In this document: one piece after another, positions 45,460 through 56,679 of the stretch | How the letters are laid out: each line of letters starts with the position of its first letter | Numbering within the stretch: position 1 is the stretch's first letter | Assembly: GCA_025766275.1 (NCBI GenBank) | Contig: JAFKAC010000001.1 | Coordinates: 372,001 to 436,000, forward strand | Length of the DNA stretch: 64,000 bases | Origin: Lactarius indigo | Taxonomy: Eukaryota; Basidiomycota; Agaricomycetes; Russulales; Russulaceae | Direction: 5' to 3' | The notes under the pieces: model-generated | Seen by the model: the letters and a program-made list of their open reading frames with translations, nothing else | What the model was told of the DNA's origin: nothing | The model's database searches: none | Translations under genes and position numbers: made by a program

Positions 45460-46166
45460 TAGGGAGCTTGTGGCCCTTGCAAGGACAGCGGCCACAAGTG
45501 TAAGCCTCATGGCACTTCTTCAAAGGCCCTCTCATGCAGGTTGTGTATCAAATGGAAGATCAAATGTGTTCCGCTCTCTGTGGCATCGCAGGAGATAGCC
45601 AATTTGTGCAAGAGGAAGCACTCACTCAGTGAGGTCTCACTTCTGCACCAAATCTAATCGCAGTGCTAATGGTCCTGCAGAAGACGTCATCGAAAGGCTC
45701 AATGAAGTGTCCAGATCGCAGAAAGTGTTCAACACAGCCATCCGCGACTTCATATACAACACGGACACTATGCTACGCGCCCTGTGCACCCAGGGACAAG
45801 GAAACGTCAATCTCGCATCCCTGGGCCTCCGCCTACCTACTGTTCCCCTCTTTTCCACCTCCGAGCCTGTGACACCTGGTGCGTCCTCTGTGGCCAGTGG
45901 TGCCCCATCGTCAGTTTCAGGTCTGGGTCTTGGTCGCATGATGATCGACAGTTTGGGTGTTTCTGGCCCTTCCAGACATCACGGCGAACCTGAGGATGGA
46001 GAATGTAAGTCCGTTTCAGCTCTGTAACGCCTATCGGATGTGTAATACACTTCCGTTATTATTGCAGCATCCCGTCCAGGTCTCCGTAGGCGCATCGCAC
46101 ACAGTGCGCCATCCAGCAAGGCTCAGTCGAGAGCCGGATCACGGCAATCATCGTGGGGCCATAAAT
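45460..46166 (+). CDS. small Cys-motif protein, 5' end lost
   Basis: From about 45463 the plus strand encodes two C-x2-C-x6-C motifs, CGPCKDSGHKC and CRLCIKWKIKC, resembling the paired-cysteine segments of many short mushroom proteins of unknown function (zinc-cluster-like). A second frame from 45629 (DVIERLNEVSRSQKVFNTAIRDFI) continues with a Ser/Pro-rich linker, an intron from about 46005 (GTAAGTCC) to 46067 (TTGCAG), and ends RRRIAHSAPSS...SWGHK, stop near 46166. Linking the first two frames needs an intron or one frameshift that I could not place. The LTR at 44423-45445 removed the 5' end. Confidence 0.5.
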
Positions 46167-46609
46167 GATTCGTTTCAACATAATAAATATGTCGTTTACC
46201 TTTGGTTTGTGTGGCTCCATGTAATGTACAGTATATAGTGTCCCCGAATACACGACATGAGTTGGGATACACCTCCATACTTGTGCTGGTGATTGTGTAA
46301 TGTCTTAGCATCCCCAAAGTGCAGCGCTCGATCAGCAGGTACCAATACACACATGGATGAAGCCCAAGAGTCCAGAACATGCCCTGTATTCGGACTGTGT
46401 GAGGTGCAATTGGTGTGTGTTGCATACAAGACACCTGCGACCAATGAGTAGACATGCATAACATGTCTGACATGTGGACGTAGCATATGAAGCTCAATAT
46501 GAAGTAGACGGTTTCCTTGACGGTTTCCGTTTGTGTGTGCATATAAATTATAGCCTGTACCACATTACACCCAGACACACCTACTACCTCACCCCACACG
46601 GAACCTCGC
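46167..46609. other. intergenic, nothing recognised
   Basis: No convincing coding frame; short overlapping frames on both strands only. It separates the Cys-motif gene from KDZ copy 2. Confidence 0.35.
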
Positions 46610-49061
46610 ATGTCCGACATCATGAATGTTTCCGAATGGAAAGACATCAATGTCCGTATCCCAGATGTCCGTGACACTCATACTGGGCTTTCTGACCCAG
46701 AAGATGATGTATCATCTGGTCTGGAGTCATTCAATGAAGATGACATGTATGAATCGGATTATGGAGAAGATGTCATATGCGATAGTCCAGACACAGATGA
46801 GGAATCACAGGAACTTGAGCATTCCTTGCGCAGGGTGTGTCGTCTTCCTCACTCAAGGTATTCAGACATCTCATGTGTTTGACAGTTCAAAAATGTGATG
46901 GCAGAGTCACGTAGCCTTTGCGTCGGCTTTGAGAACATATATACTCTTGCAAAGGTGTTGTACCAGATCCGGAACCAGGATCATGCTTCCGAACACAATT
47001 CCACTCAGGGTACAGGTACCAGTGTTCTCTCAGCTTCCTGCTGATTTGGTATCCTTGCTACAGAGTGGTGCAGTGGTGATAGCAATAGAGGCAATCTCAA
47101 TTAGTAGCTTTGATAAATAATATGCCAGATACAATGGCACACATCCAATAGTATCCAATGTGTCTTACTCTGATGATATCTGGTTTTCATTTATCGGACT
47201 CAACAGACCTCCGGTACCCTCAACATACTTTGTGACCCTGAAGGGCATCAAGTAGGAATTTAAATGTGGATGGGGACATCCATGCACTATTCCATATCAT
47301 ATGAATGTAGCACATGCAGAGTATTTAAGATGCCATATACATCGCATAACCCAAAAGACAAACCACTTCATCATCTCCATACACATTTCTTATTCACTCC
47401 TGGAAGCCAAATGCCTTGCAACCGTGATGCCATTGTTCCGGACATCGTTGACGGTATCAAGGAGGTCGTAATCAAGCACACCAAGACTAAGCATGGTACA
47501 ATCCGGACAACGGAAACAGTTGTTCCCGTTGTCCATCCACAGAAAGAGCGTCCAGGACAGCCATCACGGTCAAGAAAGATGGGCACACAATCTCATCCTC
47601 ATGAAGGGAATTCAACAGCTTCCAGGATGCCGATCCGTTCCCCTGAGGACCCGCATATGCACCCATCCATAGACGAGCAGCAGTACCCACTCCAGGATAC
47701 CACAGAGGACTGGGAGCCTCATCCACGCTCGCAGGCCACCCAACAAGCTGCTGTATGTCTTGCGTTGTGTTAGAATCATGTAGAGATCCTGATGAGATGT
47801 AGACTCCAATGAAACAGTGGATCAAACTCTGGAATAGATACCTCCATATTCTATTGGAGACGGAGGCTCAGCGAAGATCCGACATGTGTTCCAAGTGCAC
47901 CAGGAAACCTGAAATAAGGTGTCCAGATTGCTTTGGTTCACCTTCCTTTTGTAAGGAGTGTTGCCTTGAGGCCCACAGGAACTTGCCATTTCACCGACCA
48001 CTCATATGGAGTGTAACCCACTACACTCCAGTGACTCTGCACTCCCTTGGGTTTACATTATATATTGGGCATGCTGGTGCACCATGCCCTCAGACAGTCA
48101 AGGTATGGGCATATTTGGTCCTGTGATTCCCCACACCCCTCACATTAGCATAGGGTATAAGAGCTGCACACACAGTCTCCGCAATTTGAAAGGGGCATGC
48201 TTTGCAGAGATGCTCCCACTCAGCATCTCTTACTTCTGTTCCGGAGGCTCTGGAAACTTCTGATAATGCTGGCCAACTCCCTACACCTCGCGATACTCCT
48301 CAGCCAGACGGCCTATCAACTAATCTGGAAATCTCTGATGGACTGTTCGACTCCCTGGATATGTATCTGGAGTCCAATGACAGCAATACCAGTCGAGTGC
48401 GAACAGTGGACTCAGGAAATCTGTTGTTCACTGTTGTTGATAGGAGTGGTATCTTTGACATGGAGATTGTGTTCTGTGTGTGCTCTGGCACAGATAACAC
48501 GGGAGAACAGCTCCTCCGAGCTGGGCTATTTCCATCCACATTCAAGCAAATAGAAACATTGTTTACATTCTCAGTTTTGGACAACTTCATCACAGATAAC
48601 CTGGAGTGCAAGACCACAGCCCAGCAATATTATTCAAAGTTACAGAGCACGACAAACAAGATGTTTCCACACAATGTCCAAGTACAGTGATACACTGATA
48701 CATACACACACCTGCATCTAATTAATCATTACAGAATCGTTACAAGCAACTCCTGAGGGCATCACGCCAGTGGCGGGACCTTAAGAACAGGATGGAAAGT
48801 GGTCTTGGGCACCAGCCAGATGGAGAGATCCATCCAGATGGAGCCATGGCCATATTCTGCCCAGCATGCCCACAGCCTGGAATTAACCTTCCCACAGACT
48901 GGAAAACACTGTACCCTCCGTATGTCCCTTATGAACTGTCACAATCACATATTCATATCCTGCGTTACAGAGATCAGCTCATCCAGACATTTATTATGGA
49001 TGGAAACTTTTCTGCTGAGCACATGCACCATATGTCACAATTCTGCGCATTGAACCCTTAC
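46610..49061 (+). pseudogene. KDZ transposase remnant, copy 2 (N-terminal half)
   Basis: Plus-strand, multi-exon. An acidic N-terminal exon may start at ATG 46610. From about 47400 a Ser/Pro/His-rich exon leads through an intron (about 47752-47801, GTATGT...GATGTAG) into MKQWIKLWNRYLHILLETEA and the cysteine cluster CSKC...RCPDCFGSPSFCKECC (47884-47980), the KDZ-associated CxC2-type domain, then LHSLGFTLYIGHAGAPCP. After an intron starting GTATGG (about 48103), a frame from about 48202 reaches VFCVCSG...GEQLLRAGLFPSTF, FSVLDNFITDNLECKTT; a third intron (about 48688-48733, ending TTACAG) precedes RYKQLLRASRQWRDL and AIFCPACPQPGINLPTDW, MDGNFSAEHM. It is cut at 49061 by the LTR of Chromovirus-2, so the catalytic half is missing. 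Overlap with copy 1 shows they are two copies. Confidence 0.85.
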
Positions 49062-49489
49062 TGTACCGGTTGTGACTACGGCTGTAAGGTATATTAGTCA
49101 TGGACTCGGAGTTTACGATAAGAGTTAGGCGTTGGAGATGACTCGATCCTAGTACAGGTAGTAGTAGTATTAGGATTGCGGTACTTACGCGATACGTTGG
49201 ACGCTATGATACGGTGACTCATAGCAGCGCTTGAAAGCCTGCTCTTCTTGTATTTAAGGAAGTCGTGGAAGACCAAGACACGCCATCTTGGTCTTCTTCA
49301 ATCGTCACTTCTTGTCTCTTCTCATTCCTTTCCTGTTGTGTCCCTATTCAGAAGGAACGTTACTACCAAGATCCCAGTGTCTGCGTACATCTAGGACTGC
49401 CTTCGAGCCATACGCCTTTGAGCGTGATTAGCTAAGTCGCGAGTCGCCTTGTTGAGCTCAAGTCGAGCTAACGTCGTGACAGCGTTACA
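49062..49489 (+). repeat. Chromovirus-2 5' LTR
   Basis: 428 bp, TGTACCGGTTGT...AGCGTTACA. TATA-like TATTTAA at 49251-49257. Preceded by ACCCTTAC, as are the copies at 62967 and (reversed) 26092. Confidence 0.85.
49285..49295 (+). promoter_or_regulatory. self-primer 11-mer at predicted mRNA 5' end (Chromovirus-2)
   Basis: ATCTTGGTCTT, 34 nt after the TATA start, perfectly complementary to AAGACCAAGAT at 49492-49502. Confidence 0.75.
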
Positions 49490-49491
49490 TT

Positions 49492-49502
49492 AAGACCAAG
49501 AT
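49492..49502 (+). promoter_or_regulatory. Chromovirus-2 primer-binding site (self-priming type)
   Basis: AAGACCAAGAT, starting three bases after the LTR end; reverse complement of the 11-mer at 49285-49295. Confidence 0.75.
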
Positions 49503-49510
49503 ATTCAATT

Positions 49511-51511
49511 GTGGCGACTGTCAACACTCGAGATCAGTGGACGAACTTCCATCCCTACTACTTGGAACGAAGAGGAGACCGCAACGTACCAACCCAATTC
49601 TTGGGAGCAGCCCGGTGGAGAGACCGAGGAAACGAAACAGGATATTTTGTCGAGTTTAACGGACCTACAAGGTTCAGACCCGTTGAGTTCAATTTCGACC
49701 ATCTGTGTTGGGTGGAGGTTACGTGGAACCCCATAGATCATCGCTGGGACGTCATAAGACCAGCAGGGAGACAATACCAGTGCGACATTGACGCACGTGA
49801 GCTCAATTCACGAGCCAACTGGGGAGCCATTGACGGCCAGTTACGAGAACACTCTACTGGAGAAGCAGTCAGTGAAGAAACTGAAGAAGACGAACAAAGT
49901 GAAGAAAATCGACCCGCGAGTGTCGGACCTATTGAACAATACACCATCCAACAAGCTGAGTCTCTACATATTTCAGACCAGCCAGAAGTCATTCACGTAC
50001 GATCACCGGCAGCAGAAATGGCAACCACCACCATGACAGCCGAAGAAATTATGACCGTCAGAGAACAAGCAGCGCGAGAAGCGGCCGAAGCAATCAGACA
50101 AGAGTCACAGCGGAATCTCATGCCCATCAACCCTGAAACAGGGCATCGCATGACTGCAGACGACGCAGCAATCTTTCGAGCTATCGGACCAGATCAAGGG
50201 GACCCCCCATCAGGGGAGGGAGGAAGACGAGGAATATCGCTAGACCCTCCACCAGGGTGGGGAGGACCACCCGGAGACGACTTCCCACGACGACCAGGTA
50301 GAGGAGGAAACCCACCGGACATTCCAAATAACCCACCAGGTGGAGAAGAAGGCCCACCAGGTGGAGGAGGAGGAGGCCCACCAGGCGGAGGTGGAGGTCC
50401 ACCAGGAGGGGGACACGAGAAATTAACCGGTGAACCTCCCACTATCTTTGACGGAGATCGCACTAAGGTCGACTCGTTCCTCACGCAATGGCATGTATAC
50501 TGGGGCATGAACCTCGATACCCCCGTCATGCGTAACAACTACCGATGATGCCTCCTCTTTCTTTCCTACATCAAGGGGATATCGGTCAGCGAATGGGTAC
50601 TTTCGTACCTTAAGTGGCTCAACCGACAAATACAACGAGGGATCGACCAATACACGAGGGAGTTGTGGAACGCAGTAGCAGAGGGTTTTAACCAAAGGTT
50701 CGTCAATACCCTCGAACGAGAACAAGCTCAAGCCCTGTTGAGAAAGGGACTCAAAATGGTTGACGGGGATATTGACAAATATGTCAACGAATTTGAAGAA
50801 GCTGCCAGAAAAGCTGGCTATCGCCTTAACGATCCCCAGACCATCGACCTATTCACAAAGGGGCTACCCAAGAAACTATATGAGAAAACCTACGATCTGG
50901 ACGAACCAGAAACCTTTGACGAGTGGAAGCGGGCGACACTCCGTCGGCAACGCAATTACATCCACATCCGAGCTAGAGTAGATGAATACAAGGACACTAA
51001 GCCGAAGAAGACAGGCAACGCTGGATGGACTGTCCCACAAAACCTCGCAAACCCATGGGCAATGGATACCTCGGCCGACCGAACAAAGGCCCGATTGGCA
51101 GGGTCAGAGGAGATCGACTACGGTAAGCCACCGTATACAAACCAACCGCCCTTCCCGCTGAGAGGAGGGCCAGGGGTAAGAGGACGAGGTAGAGGGGGGT
51201 CACGACGAGATCTCAGGACAGTGTTGTGTTATAACTGCAACACACCGGGTCACCTCTCACGAAATTGCCCCCATCCCAGACAACCACGGCAGTGGCAAAC
51301 GCAGAACGCGGGACCCTCAAATATGCGTGCAACAGAAACCGACTATTACACACAAGAACCGCCGCCAGCCCAAATACAGGCTGCCTCCACTAGTAAAACA
51401 GCGGAGGAACGTGCCAAGGAATGGCTCACCGGAGTCGCAAACGCACCGGACGAAGTAAAGGATCTAATACTGCAGGACTTATGGGGAAAAGAGGGTTTTC
51501 GGAACGCCTGA
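49511..51511 (+). pseudogene. Chromovirus-2 gag
   Basis: Starts at GTG 49511 in good context (A at -3, G at +4); the first in-frame ATG is about 170 codons later, yet the protein upstream of it is conserved with Chromovirus-4 and, more loosely, Chromovirus-3. N-terminal domain (ARWRDRGNETGYFVEF...CWVEVTWNPIDHRWDVIRP), acidic linker, Gly/Pro-rich repeats (about 50220-50420, GGGGGGPPGGGGG), capsid-like helical core, and nucleocapsid knuckle CYNCNTPGHLSRNC near 51228 (C-x2-C-x4-H-x4-C) after an Arg/Gly-rich stretch. A TGA at 50546-50548, in the order NNYR-stop-CLLFLSYIKG, splits the core and probably replaces CGA. Ends TGA 51509-51511, overlapping pol. Confidence 0.85.
51493..51499 (+). promoter_or_regulatory. 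candidate -1 frameshift heptamer, Chromovirus-2
   Basis: G-GGT-TTT in the gag frame fits the X-XXY-YYZ rule exactly, nine nucleotides before the gag stop and within the gag/pol overlap. Confidence 0.6.
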
Positions 51512-54500
51512 ACCCATCAGCCTGGGTGAGGGCTCTAAATTGTAATTCTGTAATCATGACGCGCTTTCGTTCCCTTCGAATTCCAGTCTCGATTCACACG
51601 AATTACCGAATGGCCGACATAAGAGCATTGGTGGACTCCGGAGCCACCGACAACTTCATGCATCCCAACTTCGCGGCAAAACTGGGCATAGGTACCCAAC
51701 CCTTGACCCGGCCGTGGAAAATCTGGAACATAGATAACACAGAAAATAAAGCTGGGTCCATCACTCATTTCACCGACCTAGACATATACGCCAAAGGGTA
51801 TCACAGGACCATGCGCTTCCTTATCACAGACCTCGGAAGTGAGGATGTCGTTCTGGGGTATCCCTGGCTGGCAACGTATGAACCAACCATCAACTGGAGG
51901 GACGCGGTCATACACGAAAACATCATGCCCATCGTGATTAGTACACAGGACAGTCTGGACCGTCACACTGTTATCGTGTCTGCCCTCACTAACGAACAAA
52001 AAGAGGCAATCATCCTGGAGATGGACGAAGAAGACACGTATTCGCGGGCAACTACGTCTACAGAATTGGCCATCAAGGCAAAGACAGAGGAGAACCCTAT
52101 AGAACTGCCGGCGGTATATCAGGCCTTTCAGAAGCTCTTCAGCGAAGAAGCATCCCAACGATTCCCCCCTGCCCGGCCATGGGATCACGCGATCGACTTT
52201 AAACCTGGCACACCCTCCGCGATTGACTGCAAGATATACCCATTGACGCAGGAAGAAGAAGGGAAACTCAAGGAATTCTTGGACGAAAAGCTTCGACAAG
52301 GGTACCTTCGCCCTTCAATTTCCCCATACGCATCGTCATTCTTCTTTGTTAAAAAGAAGGACGGAAAGCTGTGCCCTGTACAGGACTATCGCGTCATTAA
52401 CTCTCATACCATACGTAATCAATACCCACTTCCACTGATCCAGGACCTCATCTACGACCTCAGCAACGCCTACATCTATACTAAACTTGATATTCGCTGG
52501 GGGTACAATAATGTCCGCATACGGGATGGCGACCAGGAGAAGGCCGCATTCAAAACCAAGTTCGGACTCTTTGAACCAACGGTCATGTTCTTTGGGCTCA
52601 CCAACTCTCCGGCAACCTTTCAAACTATGATGAACCATATCTACCGCGACACCATTGCCAAGCATGAACTTCGGGGCACGGTTATTTGGGTCTATATGGA
52701 CGACATCGGCATCGCCACGCGCGAAGGTTCCACATCTGCCGACCACGTTGCAGCGGTCACGGACGTCCTTCGCGTCGCCCAGGAGCACGACCTTTACTTC
52801 AAGCTTGAGAAGTGCCTGTTCCACCAACCTCGGATGGATTACCTGGGGGTAATCCTTGAAAAGGGGGTAACGTGTATGGACCCGGTAAAAGTTCGTGGCA
52901 TTAAGGACTGGCCAACGCCAACCAAAGTCAGGGACGTACGATCATTTTTGGGGTTCTGTAACTTTTACCACCTCTTCATCCGAGGTTTCGCAACTCACGC
53001 GCGACCACTCAACCGATTGACAAGGAAGGATGCGGAGTGGAAATGGGGAGATGACGAAGACCGCGCATTCAAAACCCTCAAACGTCTCGTAACCGAAGAG
53101 CCCGCGCTGGCGCACCCCAACTTACAAGAACAGTTCGAACTAGAGGTTGATGCGTCGGGATTCGTGGTAGGTGTGGTACTCCTGCAGAAGAAAAATGACG
53201 GTTGCAAGCACCCAATAGGATACTACTCGGCAATGCTCAATGAAGCCGAGCGAAATTATGATATCTACGACCTGGAACTTCTCGCCATCGTCAAGGCCCT
53301 TCGGCACTGGAGGCCCCTACTCGCAGGATCCCCACACAAAATCAAGATATTCTCCGACCACCTCAACCTCCAATATTGGAAAACTCCGCAAAAGATCAGC
53401 CGAAGGGTCGCCTGAGAAGTGCTAGAATTGATGGAATACGACTTCGAGATCCATCACATCAAGGGGAAGAACAACGGCAGAGCGGATGCCCTATCCAGAC
53501 GGCCAGACTACAACCAAGGAGAAGATGATAACCAAGGTGTGGTCGTCCTACCTCCAGAAGTTTTTGTACGAGCCGCTAATGCCGCGCGCGCCTCGGAAAC
53601 ACACCCGCTGCTGCAACAACCGAGACGGATCCAGGACCCAACCATCATCAAGGCATGGGTCGACACCCACCAGTTGAAGCAGATTGAAGGAGAATGGTAT
53701 AAAGACGGAAAGTTAGTGATTACTGGACCTATGACTGCATACCGAGCCATAATACACGACCATCACGACCTACCCATTCATGGACACCCCAGTATTAGCA
53801 GAACGCAGCGGATCGTTGAACGACACTACTGGTGGCCGCGCCTTCGTCGGGATGTGTACGAATATGTGGTAGGGTGCGCCGACTGCCAGCGGAACAAGGT
53901 CAATACAAGGCCGACCCGCGCACCACTATACCCCATCACTACAATAACGGGCGCTCCCCCCTTTCACACTATTGCGCTGGACTTCATTACCAAGCTGCCA
54001 GCGTCCCAATCTTACGACAGTATCCTTACTGTCACAGACCACGACTGCAGTAAGGCATCAATATTCATCCCGTGTAACAAAGAAATTACGGCAGAAGAAA
54101 CCGCCATCCTGTACGTCAATCACGTTTTTAAACGATTCGGACTACCGCGCAAAATTATCAGTGACCGCGACCCTCGGTTTACATCCAAGTTCACTAAGGA
54201 AGTATGCCGAATCCTAGGTATCAGACAGAACATTTCGACAGCGTATCACCCACGGACGGATGGACAATCGGAACGAACCAATCAGTGGTTGGAGCAATAT
54301 CTGCGATTCTGGGCCAACGAGCAGCAAGATAACTGGGCAGCGTATCTCCCCATAGCGGAATTCGCTCACAACAACTGGCCCCATGAGCACACGAAACAAT
54401 CTCCGTTCATGCTACTCATGGGCTACAACCCGACTGCCGATTGGACGGATAAGCCCTCCCCTATTCCAAACGTAATCACTAGGCTGACACAACTAAAGGA

Positions 54501-56092
54501 AGTGCGACAATTGGCTCAAAGTCTTATCAAGAAGGCACAAGAAGGTTGGGTAAAACATCAGAACACACCTCGTTATCAAGTAGGAGATCAAGTATGGCTG
54601 GAAGGGAAGCACCTTCGAACCAATCAACCGACGGTGAAGTTAGCGGCGCGACGCCACGGACCATTTAAAGTGATCCAGGTGATGTCCCCCTATAACTATC
54701 GCCTCGAGCTTCCCACGCAGTGGAGTATCCACCCGGTATTCCACACAGATCTTCTCACGCCGTACAAAAGCACAACCATCCACGGCGAAAACTTCCCACG
54801 ACCACCACCAGATCTCGTGGAAGGGGAAGAGGAATATGAGGTCAAGGCTGTTCTAGACTCACGGCATTTCGGCCACCACAAAAAACTCCAGTATCTCATC
54901 AAATGGAAGGGGTATCTGGACTCGGAGAATCAGTGGGTCGATAAGGCTGACGTATTCGCGCTGGAAGCCATCAAGGCATATCAAGAGGGCCGAACAGCCG
55001 TGAGACTCCTTAAAAGCCAGCCCGCGAACAACCACGAAGAGCATTCTCTCTTCCTTCGATCCGCTCACACCTCTATGCCCACTTCCCCTCTCAGACATGT
55101 CACCACGGCGATCCTCCTCGACCAAGTCGCACAAGACGCCGCCAACCTCATTGAAGACAGCGAAGAAACCGTGGTTCAACAGGTCCAGCTCACTCCGTAC
55201 ACACCTGCAAACATGCGAGTGGGGCATATCACCGCTCAAGAGTGGGCTAGCGTCTTACAGAGATTCCCCGACCCGACTCACCAGCCCGACGATGAGCAGC
55301 AGCATGCCGTCCCTCACATCTTCCGAGACGACAACGGCAATCGGGAACCCATTGCCGTCATCCCCCCAGGTGACGACCTCATTGGCACGCGGGGAATTCT
55401 CCCTGCCGACCGCCCCCTCGAAGATCCAACAGGAGTCAGAAGCAGTGGAGGATTGGCGGAGGGTGGCGAGGGAGTGGGCCGACGAACAACTGCGCTTAGC
55501 GCAGAGGAGATTGAGCGAGCTGCGGCAGCGCAGACAGCACTCTCTCACGACGAAGCTCACACTGACGACGAGGATTACTACCCAGTCAGACACCCCCTCC
55601 TTCGAACGCACAGCCACCCTACTAATCCCCGAATCACCCCGTGGCTCGTCCACACCGACGGAACCGCCATGTCTCGAGGACGTGTGCGATTGCCCGGCGT
55701 CACACTTCACACCCCCATTACGCACGACGACGACCCCGCGCAGGTCCTTGCGCCTGAAGGGTTCCGGGCGAATCGACAGCCCCATTACATTCACTTCCCC
55801 ATCACCGGACCCGACGGCGTAGAGAGGAACGCCAGTCACGTGCAGATTGTTGGAGGTGCGAATCCTTTTGTGCTAGGACTCATTCCCGGCTCCCCCCATC
55901 TCTACGGCAAACCCCTCTACGCTCACCCGATGCTATCGGCCGCGGGGCGCGCCTTCATCGCTCACGAGGACCTAGTCGTCCTTGCCTCGGACAAGATCAC
56001 AGACCGCGCACTGAACCGCATCGGGGACGAGTCCCTGACTGCGGAAGTAACGCGTTACCGTGCAGCCGCGTACGAAGAAGAGCGGCTCGCAG
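51494..56092 (+). pseudogene. Chromovirus-2 pol with chromodomain and extra domain (3' truncated)
   Basis: In the -1 frame to gag. Protease (LVDSGATDNFM near 51630), RT (YPLTQEEEGKLKEFL; KLDIRWGYNNVR near 52485; catalytic YMDD at about 52693), RNase H (EVDASGFVVG near 53140; ERNYDIYDLELLAI), TGA 53413 in RRVA-stop-EVLELMEYDF (CGA expected), integrase zinc-binding region (H...H...CADC) and core with intact ALDF, SDRDPRF and SERTNQ (about 53980-54270), HPVFHTDLLTPY, chromodomain (about 54835-54950, YEVKAVLDSRHF...LIKWKGYLDSENQW), then about 350 more codons including PHYIHFPITGP and SLTAEVTRYR shared with Chromovirus-1. The frame is cut at 56092 by the next LTR; no zinc knuckles remain. Confidence 0.88.
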
Positions 56093-56661
56093 TGTTACGA
56101 TTTTCTTGGACTCGTTTCTTTCCTTATCACTATTTCCTTCCCACACTACACGAGCCCTGTACGATTACGCGGACGTTACGATTACCCGGTTTCTATCACG
56201 CGCCTTGCTTATCGACGTTCTCTTGTGATAAAGCTTGACATGTGTCAGTTTCTGACTTGTTCCCTCTCACGCGCGACCCCGCGTGATTCTCCTTTATTCT
56301 CGATATACCTCTGCTTTGTTCCCTTTATGTTCGTTCCTTTCTTCCTCGACTTGGCGATGGCGCCATCTGCTTGCGGTGGCCATACAGTACGATTTCTATT
56401 TAACTCTGGTCATACCTAGCTTGTACGGTAGACTAGACTTCTTGTGTAAATACTACACTCGTCTACGCAGAGTCTCTTTGTTCCCCGACCCTCGTCTTCG
56501 CTAGGCCTTCGAGTCTTAGCCCTCCTCTACAGTCCAAGTGACGTACGTCCTTGTGACTCTTGTGCATCATTTCTACTGAAGTCGAGCCTTTGAGCTTTGA
56601 CTACCGAGTGATAGACTGACTTAGTACAGGTCGTACTCAACGCCCCTGTAGTGGCGTTACA
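56093..56661 (+). repeat. Chromovirus-3 5' LTR
   Basis: 569 bp, TGTTACGATTTT...GTGGCGTTACA; TATA-like TATTTAA at 56397-56403. Ends assigned from the TG...CA rule and from the other families because no second copy is present. Confidence 0.75.
56430..56440 (+). promoter_or_regulatory. self-primer 11-mer at predicted mRNA 5' end (Chromovirus-3)
   Basis: AGACTAGACTT, 33 nt after the TATA start, perfectly complementary to AAGTCTAGTCT at 56664-56674. Confidence 0.75.
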
Positions 56662-56663
56662 TT

Positions 56664-56674
56664 AAGTCTAGTCT
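56664..56674 (+). promoter_or_regulatory. Chromovirus-3 primer-binding site (self-priming type)
   Basis: AAGTCTAGTCT, three bases after the LTR end; reverse complement of the 11-mer at 56430-56440. Confidence 0.75.
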
Positions 56675-56679
56675 CCACA

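Larger units (their letters stand above)
49062..56092 (+). mobile_element. Chromovirus-2 (Ty3/gypsy), 3' end lost
   Basis: 5' LTR 49062-49489, PBS, gag, and pol with chromodomain and the extra C-terminal domain, cut at 56092 by the LTR of Chromovirus-3. Only two in-frame stops (TGA near 50546 and at 53413), both where CGA fits; RT, RNase H and integrase signature residues are otherwise intact. No 3' LTR is present in the window. Confidence 0.9.

Noticed and set aside
50181..50538. Pro-rich frames antisense to gag (also 57231-57425)
   Set aside because: Reverse reading of the Gly-rich linker codons of gag.
55097..55839. Frames of 194-241 codons overlapping the end of Chromovirus-2 pol
   Set aside because: The pol frame carries the similarity to Chromovirus-1; the alternatives have none.
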